Under the pieces are notes generated by a model. That model made no database searches. It worked only from the letters and a program-made list of their open reading frames with translations, and was not told the DNA's origin. Below are positions 51,857 to 63,008 of a stretch of DNA of 64,000 nt, piece after piece. Origin of the DNA: Tyto alba (taxonomy: Eukaryota; Chordata; Aves; Strigiformes; Tytonidae); contig NW_024881330.1 in assembly GCF_018691265.1 (NCBI RefSeq), positions 14,569,386-14,633,385 of the forward strand, given 5' to 3'. A program made the position numbers and the translations under genes. Position 1 is the stretch's first letter. Each line of letters begins with the position of its first letter.

Positions 51857-52023
51857 GGCCGGACGGGGGACGGGGACGGGGACGCGGCCGCTCCGAACAG
51901 CCCGCGCTGCCGCCCTTGCACCGCCCCTCGCAGGGCAGCGCTTCCGCTTCCCGCCGCTGCGGCGGCCCCGAGGCTCCGCTTCCCTCCCCCCCCCTTCCCC
52001 TCCGCCGCGGCGGCAGCGCGGCC
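51857..52023. promoter_or_regulatory. Bidirectional promoter / 5' UTR segment between MTBP and MRPL13
   Basis: The two start codons face away from each other across 167 bp. Inside are an E2F-like site TTCCCGCC (51948-51955), an ETS/NRF-2 core CTTCCG (51941-51946), GC boxes (CCGCCCC) and a 25-nt pyrimidine run (51979-52003) about 20 nt before the MRPL13 ATG. Transcription starts are not determined. Confidence 0.75.
51948..51955. promoter_or_regulatory. E2F-like site
   Basis: TTCCCGCC is the complement of the E2F consensus GGCGGGAA. It fits cell-cycle control of a replication-initiation gene such as MTBP. The function is inferred from the motif only. Confidence 0.45.
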
Positions 52024-52050
52024 ATGGCCAGTTACACCAAAGCGGCGCAG
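52024..52050 (+). CDS. MRPL13: MRPL13 exon 1 (coding part)
   Basis: Nine codons, MASYTKAAQ, then donor GTGAGC. Mammals have a similar short first coding exon ending in Gln before QWATFAR. It lies in the CpG island. Confidence 0.9.
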
Positions 52051-55000
52051 GTGAGCGCGGCCCGCTCCCCCTCGGGCCAGGCTGTGCCGGGGCGGCCGCC
52101 GCCTCCGAGGGCACGCCGCCATGGCGCAGAGGGCGGCCGTGAGGGAGCAGCGGGGCAGCGGGCCGAAGGGGCGGTAGGCCCCCGGGGGAGCAGCGGGGCG
52201 GCGGGCCGAAGGGGCGGTAGGCCCCCGGGGGAGCAGCGGGGCAGCGGGCCGAAGGGGCGGTAGGCCCCCAGGGGAGCAGCGGGGCGGCGGGCGGCTTCTC
52301 CTCGGCTCCGGCGTCCGCCCCGAGGGGCCCGCTGGCGGGAGCCGGGAGCCGTCGGGGCTGACCGAGGGACGGGGCTGCCCCCGGACGGCGGCTCAGGCTG
52401 TTGGCGCTCTTCGAAGTCCGCTTGCGGGAGTTGTGTCCTTCGCTGGGAGGGCGAGAGGTGTTGGGCGTTATAAATCGCCGACAGCGATTTTGCGGTTTAG
52501 TTAGCAATAATGGAAGCTTGCAGAAAGAGATCTTCGTTTTTGAAACAAAACCCTCAGAGCTGGTAACTTTCGGTGTTGTTACCGCCACATATGTTGGAAA
52601 TACCTACAGCAGTGGGTGTATCACAGGGTGTAGTGGCATTCTCCATCCATTTAAAGGTTATTTGGAGGGGGTGTTGTTGAATATTAATATTTTTTCTAGT
52701 ATTTTGGAGTGTAAAAAAAAGCATTGATCTGATTGGAGAAACTAGATTTACGTATAGTAGTGTTTTCTTTTACTATATTCTCATTCACTTTAGCAATGGG
52801 CTACTTTTGCCAGAGCCTGGTATCTTCTTGATGCAAAGATGCAGCCACCAGGAAAGATAGCAGCTGCGACTGTAATCAGACTTGAAGGCAGGAATAAACC
52901 TATTTATCATGCACTAAGTGAGTATTGTAGTAGATAAAAGCATGTTTGCTTTCCTTGACTTGTATTCTGATTTCAGTTTTAAAATCAAGCCTGATACATT
53001 ACATATTTCAGTTATCTATAAATGTCTGTTTTCCTTCTCATCTTTTTCCTTCATACCCCACTACAATCATATGTCATTGTCTTTACCAATCCATACAAAG
53101 CTTGTTATGAAGTAATAATTTATTTTAAGTAGTGGAATTACAGTGGGTTGTGCTTTCATTTAAAAAAAAAAAAAAAACAAACTTGAAATGTCTTTCGTTG
53201 CATTGGGTTTAGATGTAAAGATTTAATTCACATTACAGTAATAAAACACTGATGTGATTCTTGATTGGATTGTCTGAATGCTACCTTTCGGTAGCTGCAC
53301 AGTGCCACAGTCTTGGAGTGGTCCTTCATTCTGAATAAGGTGCAGAGAAGTTCTGTCTTCATGAGGCAACTGGCACAAACTGAAACACAGGAGGTTCCCT
53401 CTGAACATGAGGAAACTTACGGTGAGGGTGACTGGAAGTGGTTACCTAAGAGATTGTGGAATTTCCAGCCTTGGAGATATTCAAAAGCTGGTCCTGCTTG
53501 AGCAGGGGGGGTTGGACAACATGACCTCCAGAGGTCCTTTCCAAGCTCAGACATGCTGTGATGATGAGGCTGAAACTTGTCTGATACTTAGGTGGGAGAT
53601 ATAATCATTGTTGAAAGATATCTTCTTGTTTAAATGAAAAAATCATTTTGCTTTCCCGCAAATTAGAAGATTCAGCGGTAAAGATGCGTCTGTGATCTTG
53701 TTCATTATTTGTAATACCGTAGTGCCTGTCTTGCCTGTGATAAGCATTTTATAGATAATAAAAAGGTAATCTCTTATATTGATGGTGCAGTGTTTTCTGT
53801 AATACTCATGCAAATTTTTCAATAGACATTACAGAAACATAAAGGAAACGTTTAACTTTGCTCATACATGTAGAATGTACATACTAAAATTATACTTTAT
53901 CTGTTTTCCATAATAGAAGGTAGTGTCAGTAGTGTTCTAAAGATGTTTTAAATAAGAGTTCTGCTCTTGCAAATTGTGCCTTTTCCACAAGATGTCACTG
54001 GAGACTAAGGCTGGCTGAAAAAAAAAACAGGCACTGAGAGGAAATGCCTTTGGTTATCCTGTGGGAAAGATCTTTGGTGCTTTTATGTCAATGAAATTAT
54101 AAAATCCTGGAAAGTCGTTTCAAGGGTAACTTTATTTGGTCTAAAGTATTCTATAAATCAGTACCAAATGCATTACACCTGAGATTGACATTGATAGGTT
54201 AATACTGAGATATTTGGTACTCTAAGAGAGCAAAGTATGCATGAATTTGTGGCTGATGTACTAGACACTTCTTTTATTTCTTTTTTTCTGAGCTAACAAG
54301 AAATATTTTAGTGTCTGTGAGATAACAGTTCTTTAGACAGAATAACATAGTGGGAATGTTTTGTTTTGTTTTATTTTTAATTTAGTATCCAGATATCCTT
54401 CCATGAAAACACTTTTCAACACAGTAAATAAATAATATCTGGAGCTGAATTTAAGCTGGGGTTAATGAAGAAAAGAAATTTGATTTAATGTATGTTATTT
54501 TCTGTTTTAGGGATAATCTTTCACTATTCTCCAGAGTCTCATATTTTTAGATGATGTCAGACAATACGCCTTAAAAACAGGAGATGCAACCTTGTTCAGG
54601 AAGTTTGAATCTGAATTTTTAGGTTTCTTCTGCACATCCCCTTTTCTCTACCCCCATCCCCTTGCATCCTGTCTTTGTGAGCAGCTTCAAAATACAGCAC
54701 CAAAAATAGTGGTCCGAATTTTTAAAAAATTGGGCAATCTGGTCCTTTATGTTGGATTGTGAGCAGGTGTAGGTGAGCCATCCAGAGGGACCTGGACAGG
54801 CTGGAGAGGTGGGTCTCATGAAGTTCAACAAGGCCAGGTGCAAGGTCCTGCACATGGATCAGGTCAATCCCATGCACAAATACAGGCTCGGCAAGGAGTG
54901 GATTGAGAGCAGCCCTGAGGAGAAGGACTTGGGGGTATTAGTAGATGGAAAACTGACTGTGAGCCAGCAAGGTGCTGTCACAGCCCAGAAAGCCAACTGT

Positions 55001-58000
55001 GTCCTGGGCTGCATCAAGAGAAGTGTGGCCAGCAGGTCCAGGGAGGCGATTCTCCCCCTCTACTCTGCCCTCATCAGACCCCACCTGCAGTGCTGTGTCC
55101 AGCTCTGAGGCCCCCCACACAAAAGGGACATGGACCTGCTCAGAGGGGGTCCAGAAGAGGCCATGAAGATGATCGGGGGGCTGGAGCACTTCTGCTGTGA
55201 GGACAGGTTGAGAGAGTTGGGGTTGTTCTGCCTGGAGAAGAGAAGGCTCCAGAGAGACCTTATAGTGGCCTTCTAGTGCTTCCAAGGGGGCTACAGGAAA
55301 GATGGGGAGGGACTTGTTAGCACGGCAGGGGGATTGGAACTAAATAATCTTTAAAGTCCCTTCCAACCCAAACCATTCTATGACTCTGTGATCTGTTACC
55401 TAGTTAAAAATGTTTTAATCAAATGAGCCTCTTTGAATACTTACGTTGTTCTAACATGGTAATGCATATGAGAGTGAACTTTGAACAAATTATTTTTCAG
55501 CTGAATGGGTTGTTATAGCTTATAAAGCTGATCAAGATGATACTTCTGAAATGAAGAACTACATATTTCCATCATATTATTGAGATACTATAGATTTTAT
55601 TAGCACTTTATTAGTAACGAAGATCTGTTAAAGTAACTGTTTCTGGCAATGGATTGATGATAGATTATGGCCTTTGGGTTTAAATAATTTTGATGTGAAA
55701 GTTGATGATATAGCACTAAACATATCTGTATGTGCTGTAACATTCAGTTCTGTTTGATTGATGAAAATGTGGGTTTTTTTTCCCAACAGAGCTGTTTTAT
55801 TTTTTTGGGAGTGCTTTTTCTTCCCCTGCTCCCCTCCCCCAGTCTTTTTGTTTCTTTTATATATTTAGCCCTAGGCTGTAATTATTTAATAGAGTTATTT
55901 TACTTATCCAGACTATTCAGTCTTCCAGTAAACATTGGTACTGTTTTTATGAGAAAATTAAACAAATATATAGGATCATTGCATAGAACTAGCCTTTTTT
56001 TATTCTGAGTTTTTTATGCAGCATAGTATGTTGAATACAAATCTGTAAGCCAGATTTTCAGATCTTAGCTGAATATTTGCAATGGTTTAATTGTCTAGTC
56101 TGATGGTGTTTTACCTGCTCACCTGCATTCTACACTGACAGTGCTAACAAAAATAGTAACAAAGGTTGGTATTTAAGTACAGATTTGGATGGTGTGGCTC
56201 AAAAAGCTCAGATCTGTAACTGAGCTTAATGAAGTGTGTATTTATGTGCTACTACATATGTATCACACACTTTATGTTTGTTATTTTTGTTGATTACCCC
56301 TATGGTTCTCTTAATATTTTCCACTAATTTCTACCTTGTAGGTGATTGTGGAGATCATGTTGTCATAATAAATACAAGACATATTGCCTTCTCTGGTAAT
56401 AAATGGGAACAGAAAGTATATTCTTCACACACTGGGTAAGCTTTATAATAAATATTCAGATAAACTAATGGTAAATTTAATGTCATAGTTTCTTAATAGT
56501 TGAAGACTTTTTTAGCATATTGGTTCAAAAGGGAATTCCTGCTTAGATGTTTTGGGTTTTGTTTGCATGTGTTGCGATGTTTAAAATGATACATTTTTTT
56601 TATTTTTTTTTTCCCTGTATATGTTTTTAGGGAAATAATCTACCTCAGAAGTAATCAGAACAATTGAGTAAGTTAACAGACTTGGTGAGACAGGTTTTGT
56701 GTGAACTGATGAACCCAATGATCAGAATTACTCTGTGTACTAAGCAGTAGAAGACATTCCTATTGGCACTGCACATTTAAGGTACATACAGTTGCCAACT
56801 CAATTACTTTATCCTACCAATACCTGTTTAATAACAGTAAATATCAAAATTGATATATTACTGAATCAGAAGATGAAGAAAAAAAAAAAAGAAATTGGAA
56901 AAACTAGTATGAAACTAAATGCTCTCAAGATGTACTGATGTATACAGCAGTATGCAGTATATTATTCTGGCAGATGTAACTTGTTTACAGATGGAAGTGA
57001 AGTAATCAGTTACAGATGGTATGGCATGATCAATTCAGTCAAATAAGAACAGTTGCTTCTATTTTATACAATGACAACAGATACTATTGTCTTAAGCGTC
57101 AAAGTGTATCCAGTCGGGAGATGAACAAATCGTATTGAGAAAGCTGATTTTGCCAGTGTTAATGTTTTAATCCTGAAATTCCTTTGCTGAATTGCTCAGA
57201 AGTTCTTGTTCAGAGTTGATGGAAATTAATGCGCCTTTTTTTTTTCCTCCCACACCCCTATAACTTCTTAAAAATTTTCACTGAAATCTTCTGTGTAAGT
57301 TAAAGCACTTGTGTAAGTACCTAAGTTGTTCTTGAATAAGTGAAAAGAATTGTACAGTTAAAACAAATACTGCTCTTACGATGCAGCTCCCTAAGTGGAC
57401 ATGTTTTAATGATGTTGGGTTTATTTTCATTTCACTTAGGTTGATACCTAATAATATGACTAAATCAGAATGAAACCCAGCTTTATCTGACATCCGTGTA
57501 ATTTCTTTCCCTACTGTATGATTCATTTGAAGTATATGTGTAAATGTGAATTAGTTCAACTTCATCGTATCACATAAACTTTTAGAAGTTATGGATTGCA
57601 GTAGAAGTAGAAATACGTAAAATAGTAAGAAAATAAAAAATACTGTTCAAAATGATTGCTTCTTATGTCAGCCACAGACTGGTTGTAAGTCTTGATCATT
57701 TTGAAATATTTCCAAGTTTTTCATATCTTGCTTCCATTGTGTCCTGTACCTGTGATGGTGTATTTAATAAGCAGTTTAACAAACATATCCATCTGCTTGT
57801 GAAACAACCTTTTTGATACTCAAGTGAATAAATAAGAAAGTAGAAATGGTGTTAAACTTAGATACTTGACAAGATAGAATCTTTCTAATAAAATATAGTT
57901 GTTGGCCTCATAAGAACAACTTCCTTCTTTGAAGGCTTATAATACCATTACACTGTTGTTCAAGATGAGTGATATTTGTGTTAATATCATGCTTGAGCAT

Positions 58001-58098
58001 ATAGCTTTAAGCTTGTATGTTTATTCTGTTTTTCTAGCTATCCTGGTGGTTTCGGACAAATGACGGCAGCTCAGCTCCATTTGAAGGATCCAACTGCT
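52024..58098 (+). CDS. MRPL13: MRPL13, mitochondrial ribosomal protein uL13m, exons 1-4 (3' part outside window)
   Basis: Coding segments 52024-52050, 52794-52917, 56342-56435 and 58038-58098 join in frame to 306 nt (102 residues of about 178 in mammals). The product is a nuclear-encoded protein of the large mitoribosomal subunit, acting in the matrix, homologous to bacterial L13. Diagnostic stretches are [60 protein letters not shown] and [18 protein letters not shown]. The start ATG has a strong Kozak context (GCC ATG G). The next exon, expected to begin near IVKLAIYGMLP, was not found before 64000, so intron 4 exceeds 5.9 kb. Confidence 0.95.
52145..52294. repeat. 43-bp GC-rich tandem repeat (about 3.5 copies)
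   Basis: Units start at 52145, 52188, 52231 and 52274 with GAGCAGCGGGGC. Each continues through GGGCCGAAGGGGCGGTAGGC. The spacing is exactly 43 bp and the last unit is partial. It lies in MRPL13 intron 1 inside the CpG island. Confidence 0.93.
52794..52917 (+). CDS. MRPL13: MRPL13 exon 2
   Basis: Begins [16 protein letters not shown] and continues [18 protein letters not shown] to YHAL. Acceptor CACTTTAG, donor GTGAGT, phase 1. Confidence 0.95.
53355..53566 (+). mobile_element. CR1 3'-end fragment, older
   Basis: Matches a CR1 tail of a different subfamily: AACTGAAACACAGGAGGTTC, then TTGAGCAGGGGGGTTGGAC with ATGACCTCCAGAGGTCC. An internal stretch appears deleted. MRPL13 intron 2, sense. Confidence 0.8.
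54777..55392 (+). mobile_element. CR1 LINE, 5'-truncated, with internal deletion
   Basis: Carries [20 protein letters not shown] and later ORF2 sequence, then jumps near 55315-55325 from the GGGGAGGGACTTG region to the 3' end, losing roughly 200 bp found in the other copies. It ends CCATTCTATGACTCTGTGAT. It lies sense in MRPL13 intron 2. Confidence 0.9.
56342..56435 (+). CDS. MRPL13: MRPL13 exon 3
   Basis: Encodes [19 protein letters not shown], then [12 protein letters not shown], the most conserved L13 segment. Acceptor CCTTGTAG, donor GTAAGC, phase 2. Confidence 0.96.
56436..58037 (+). other. MRPL13: MRPL13 intron 3
   Basis: GTAAGC donor and TTTCTAG acceptor, 1.6 kb, AT-rich. No transposon or gene recognised. 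Confidence 0.85.
58038..58098 (+). CDS. MRPL13: MRPL13 exon 4
   Basis: Encodes [19 protein letters not shown] and TA. Acceptor TTTTTCTAG, donor GTAAGT, codon boundary. It is the last MRPL13 exon in the window. Confidence 0.94.
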
Positions 58099-60875
58099 GT
58101 AAGTGCTTTCCCTTCTTCCCTTTCATTTGTAAAGATTTGTTTTCATTTGATTATTTCCCCTAATCAAAAGGGCACAGTTTCCTTCACGTTTAAAGATAAA
58201 TTACATTCTGCTAACGGCTATTAGAAGCTTGGCTTGTGACAGTGGTTTTGTATACAGCATGTTTTGAGGGTTAGATCCTAGGTTGTGCATTTTCATGATT
58301 CTTCCATGCTGTCTAAATGAGCGAATCACGTTCATTTGTTTCATTCATTTTTGACTGATTCACTTGCTTTTTGCTTCAAGAGACTGACCTTTCCCATAAG
58401 CAAACTGCCACAAGTTAGACTTAGTTAAGCTGTACCTCGGCTTAACAACCCTACTAGTTTTTTAAGAGCCAGTAATAATAATCTTAAAAATGTTATAAAG
58501 TACACCTGCCTTTTTCTCTCAGTAAAATTCAACTGTAGGTTTTGTTAAATGTTTCTGGGTTTGTTTTTTTTTGTAATCTTTTCTGCACTGTTGTATGTTC
58601 ACGATCTGTGAAAGAACTGGAAATGGTGATTAAATGTTACTTAAGCCTCGTTGCTAAATATCTGGTTTAGACTATTATTAATTCTGCTGAACATCACTGT
58701 TGATGTGTTTGTTATGGATTAAAAAATAGGGTCCTAAATAGGAACATGTTGGGATGTTGACTTACACAGTTATGAAATTACTTCTACTAGGATTTTGAAT
58801 GGTCAGCATTGGAGGATTGAATTATCTAAGTACTGGTGTTTCAGAACATGATATGAGGCCCACAGGGATTAACAGATATCTCCGTTTATTTTTGAGTTTG
58901 GAAAGCTTTATCTTAGGTCACCTTACATCTGAAATCTAAAAATGATTTTTCCTTTTTCTGGAGAAATTTTATCTGCTGTAAAATTCTTTGGGTTTGTTAA
59001 TGATTTTTTTATCCATAATTTAGAAATCCTGATTTGTCCTAAGACTCTCTTATGGATGTTGTATGTGTACTCAGTAAAAAAGCGGTCTGCCATATAAATT
59101 TGCCTGTTTTTTGTTTTTGCTTTTGCAATTTCTTTCTTTATTTAAAGCGAAATGAAATCCCAATATTATTTTCTGCCTAGAATTTTTCTAAACAAATACT
59201 TTTGAGAACAGGCTCTAAGATAGTTGTAATTCCTTTGGGAATTATTGCTAGTTCCATGTCTAAAATGGATTCTTCAACCTTTTTCATTTGGGTTTAGGCA
59301 GACAGTCTGCACTGGAAGGCAGTATAACACAACCTGTTTGTTAGGGTCAGAGATTTGGATGTTCTATAAATTACCTTCTGGCATTCATTCTGAAATACCT
59401 CTTTTCTTGCCAGACTCCTAGATGAATGTCTGTCCAAATAGCAGAAGATTAAATGCATTGCCAGTAACTAAACTATTTTGGACAGAGTCTCAGCAAATGG
59501 TGATGTGGCTCAAGGCTTGGTCTAATTTAGTGAGATAAACTGGGTTTTTTTTAAACAGAACTGTGGAGAGCCATCAGCAATTAACTCTGTAATTCTACTG
59601 AAGAGGAAGTGTTTGGATGTCCCTCTCAAAGATTTCATATGTATTTTTGTCCTAACTAATAGTAGTGGATGGTAATTTGGCATGATATATTCTGTCTGTA
59701 TAGCTGTTACAGGTTTTGACTTGCAAGTGATTTGATGGCTAGAAACATTTATTTACTAGTTAAATTGTTTTGGTGTGAAATACACTGCGATATGACAAAG
59801 ATGGGAATTATGATGGTGTTTTATTAACATGTTTTATTTTTAGAACTAGCTGTTAAAACCTGATAAAGGATTACTTCAAAGAGTACAATGCCTAGCCTAA
59901 GTATCATTTGGATCTTCAAACTGTGATCTAAATGATACGCAGTTATTGTGGGACTTTTATAAATTGCTTTATTTCACTTCTTTGAATTAAAAAGAGACCT
60001 TTTCTCTTTTAATTGTGTTAAATTCAATTCCTGTGAAGCCAGTGTAATTAGGTAAGTTGTAGGACGCAAACCACACCTTTATGTGGAATCGAAGTCTTCA
60101 TTCTGTAAAGCGTTGTTTTCATACTGGAGGCTACTGCTTTTTCTCTGCACTTGGTCCTGTTGTCTCCTGCTAGCTCATCATTCATTAGATGAGTCGACAT
60201 CATTTCTGGAAATAGCGTTGTTACAGAAATTAAGGCATTAAATTAATGAAAGAGACTACTTCCAAGGAAAAGGATGTTGACATAACACCTTGTAAACTTG
60301 CCGTGGTGTTTCACAGAGCTTTTTCAATGGATGTGACTATTTTTGGTTTATGTAAGAAATAGATTAAAGCTTGTAAGATTCCGTGAGTGTGTTTATATAG
60401 TAGGACGCCAGTACTGCTTAGCACTGTCTTTACTTACATATGTCTAAATGCAAACATACAAATCCCCAAGATAAATATTTTTTTGCTACAATTTTGTTTA
60501 AACGTAGTTTCTAGTATACAGAGAGACTGGTTTTAGCAAAATCTGGTACACAGCTAAAAGCTAATTGAAAAGGCTATTATGAGTATTTTGTTGCAAAATG
60601 GTGTGGTTTATGTTTACTTGGAGGGCTGAAAGTCCTAAGTATAGTTGTCAGAATTTGGACATGTTTACTGCAGCATGGTTAGATAGTCATCCTTGAACAT
60701 TTCTAGTTCCTTCATAAGGTACCAAGATAGGGGGGATAGTGCTGAGATATTGTCACCTACAGAGGTTGAAATCACTGTATCTGTCTTGCCAACTTTGGAC
60801 CTTTGTATTCCTTGCAGGTATAGTTAGTGCTTCAGAAGGATTTGTGCTGAATTTTGAGTGTGTCTTTGCATTTTT

Positions 60876-61035
60876 TCATAGGATGATTCAGGTTGGAAAG
60901 AGCCTCAGAAGATCTCTAGACCAACCCTCCTACTCAAAGCAGTGTCAGCTATTAGGTCATATATGGCTGCTGGGGGCTTATCCAGACTGGTCTTGAAAGC
61001 CTCCCATGTCAACCATTTACAATCCCTGACCTTTC
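60876..61035 (-). mobile_element. CR1 3'-end fragment, degraded
   Basis: The plus strand reads ATGATTCAGGTTGGAAAGAG, then GACCAACCCTCCTACTCAAAG and CCAGACTGGTCTTGAAAGCC, a reversed CR1 tail with many substitutions. MRPL13 intron 4, antisense. Confidence 0.75.
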
Positions 61036-62159
61036 TTCTTAGTTGAAAAGAATGAAGAAACCCAACCTGTGTCTATTTTATGTGTTTAATCTCAGATATA
61101 TAATTTTGTCCCCAAGATTGACAAAGTATTACTATGTAGTATTACTATGAAGTCTTCATAGTTGATGTTTTGTATAGAACTTAAAGTTCCATGTTTGTTG
61201 GGCCAAGTTTTTCAGCACATTGGAAAAATTTGGTTTTATGGAAGGGTGACTATTACAGTGTGTTGCCAAAAAGATATCAGAAGTAAATAATCTAGCACAT
61301 TTTTATCTTTATCACCTTTGAATTCTGTGGGAGATATGAGGAGGGGAGTGTCTGTGAATATATTTAAAATTTCTAGTATTTTCAGTTGTCTGCTCTTGTG
61401 GAGAATAGCAGAGAATGGCTCTTGTCTATTGGACTTGGCCAGGCTATTTTAGGAACTGTTTATTGAAGAAAAAAAATAGCTTCTTCACACTTCAGCCTTT
61501 TCTTTCTCTGACTTAGATTTAGTGTAAATTCTTGGACCACCCATAAATGAGAGTATTAAATATGTTCTTTAGGTGCAGCATAACATCTTGTTGCTGTGGT
61601 TCGAGACAGCCTCTCTGTTTTTCAAGTTAATATAATACTAACATTCTGTGTGGTATTACTACTCCCTTATGATATATATCAGCAGACAAAATTAATTTCC
61701 ATTGTAGGTTGCTAAAAAAAAATCTGTTTGAAAGGTTTTGTGTGTTTTCTTTATCAAGACAGTCTTTTGAAAATAAGGGAAACAGGTAAACCTTTTTTGA
61801 GATGAAGGTGTTTGGAATGCATAAGAGTTTGGGGTTTTCATGTTTGTTTTTAATAAAATTTGCAGAAGTTTTATGTAGCTGAAAAAATGCTCATAGTTGT
61901 GAGACTTTCAAAATTAGGCTTCGAAGTACTTGATATGGGAAGACTAAAAGATGGACTTCTAAATCTCACAGATTTGAGAGGGACCAAAGATTACTTGGAA
62001 GAAACCTTCTGGAAAAATCTTTTGGCTTTTAATTAAAATGCCTGCAAAATATGTTGACAGATCTCATCTGTAGAACCAGGCAGTAATCCTGTGAAGACAA
62101 AGTTTTCAATCAATTTTTATTCTATTTCTAATTTTAGAAGTAAGCAACACTTGGCTTGC

Positions 62160-62237
62160 TTTTTTTTTTTTTTTTTTTTTTTTCTTCTTCCTTTGACTGC
62201 ATCAGAAACTACCCCCCAAAAAAAGAAAAAGAAGAAA
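62160..62237. repeat. T-run with nearby A-rich complement (hairpin-prone)
   Basis: About 24 T followed by CTTCTTCC, then about 40 bases later AAAAAAAGAAAAAGAAGAAA, which is nearly its complement. MRPL13 intron 4. Confidence 0.75.
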
Positions 62238-63008
62238 TCATGTTTGGCTAATACCAAATGCTCAGTGAGAGGATTGACCCTTGCAGTATTCAGAGGTTGT
62301 ATTGCCTCTGACAAAGAAATAATGGGCAATAATTGTTCAGAATGAATGTTACCTGCTAGGGAAGATTATTAAGCGAGGCAGGGTAGCTCTATGGAAGTAT
62401 GCTGTGAGGAAGCCTCCGGGGGTGTCAGGATTCTGGTTTGTTCAGCTGCTGGCACTGATACGAAGGGGCTTAAAATGTTCCAATTCTCCTTTTTAATGCT
62501 CTTTAGCAACCACTTGCATGTATAGACTTGCCATTATATCTGCATAATAATGGTCTTTTGAAGAAAAGCTTGGACAGAAAACATGGTTAAATCTTGCTGT
62601 TGGTATTTGAAAGCCTATTTTTTGCATCAGTAAGGGACAGTTGATATAATAATGTCTGTATGCTAGAAGTTGGTTACTGAAATACCAGATATAATAGCGT
62701 TTTATTACTATGGAGTAATGTTTTTTGATGAAGTAGAGCAAAACCTCAAAGTCTGGATTAGTAGGCACACAGATGTTAGTATGGTGCAGAGAGGAGAATA
62801 TTGTTATGGAACCTGCTATCTTAATACTACTAGGTGCTCTAAATAAGTCTTAGAACAGGCCTGGTATTTTGCTTTGTAGTAGACAAAAATAAACACTTCC
62901 TTACTTAAAAAAAAAATCTTAATCCATGTCTTACTTGAATTTGCAAGGCACTGATATTAATTTAAAGAACACACACTGTCCTGCATGACATCCTTGTCTC
63001 TAAATTGT

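Larger units (their letters stand above)
51640..52470. promoter_or_regulatory. CpG island over the MTBP/MRPL13 divergent start
   Basis: A sharp rise in G+C and CpG in otherwise AT-rich DNA. It covers both first exons, the 167 bp between the start codons, and the beginning of MRPL13 intron 1. It is TATA-less, as usual for housekeeping bidirectional promoters. Edges are judged by eye. Confidence 0.85.
52918..56341 (+). other. MRPL13: MRPL13 intron 2
   Basis: GTGAGT donor and TTGTAG acceptor. It contains the CR1 fragment at 53355-53566 and the CR1 copy at 54777-55392. Confidence 0.85.

Noticed and set aside
51587..52588. A 333-codon minus-strand open frame rich in Pro, Ala, Gly and Arg
   Set aside because: It is a GC-rich frame through the CpG island and minisatellite. 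It reads through the MTBP exon 1 donor and only the MTBP start segment is real; no other family similarity is visible.
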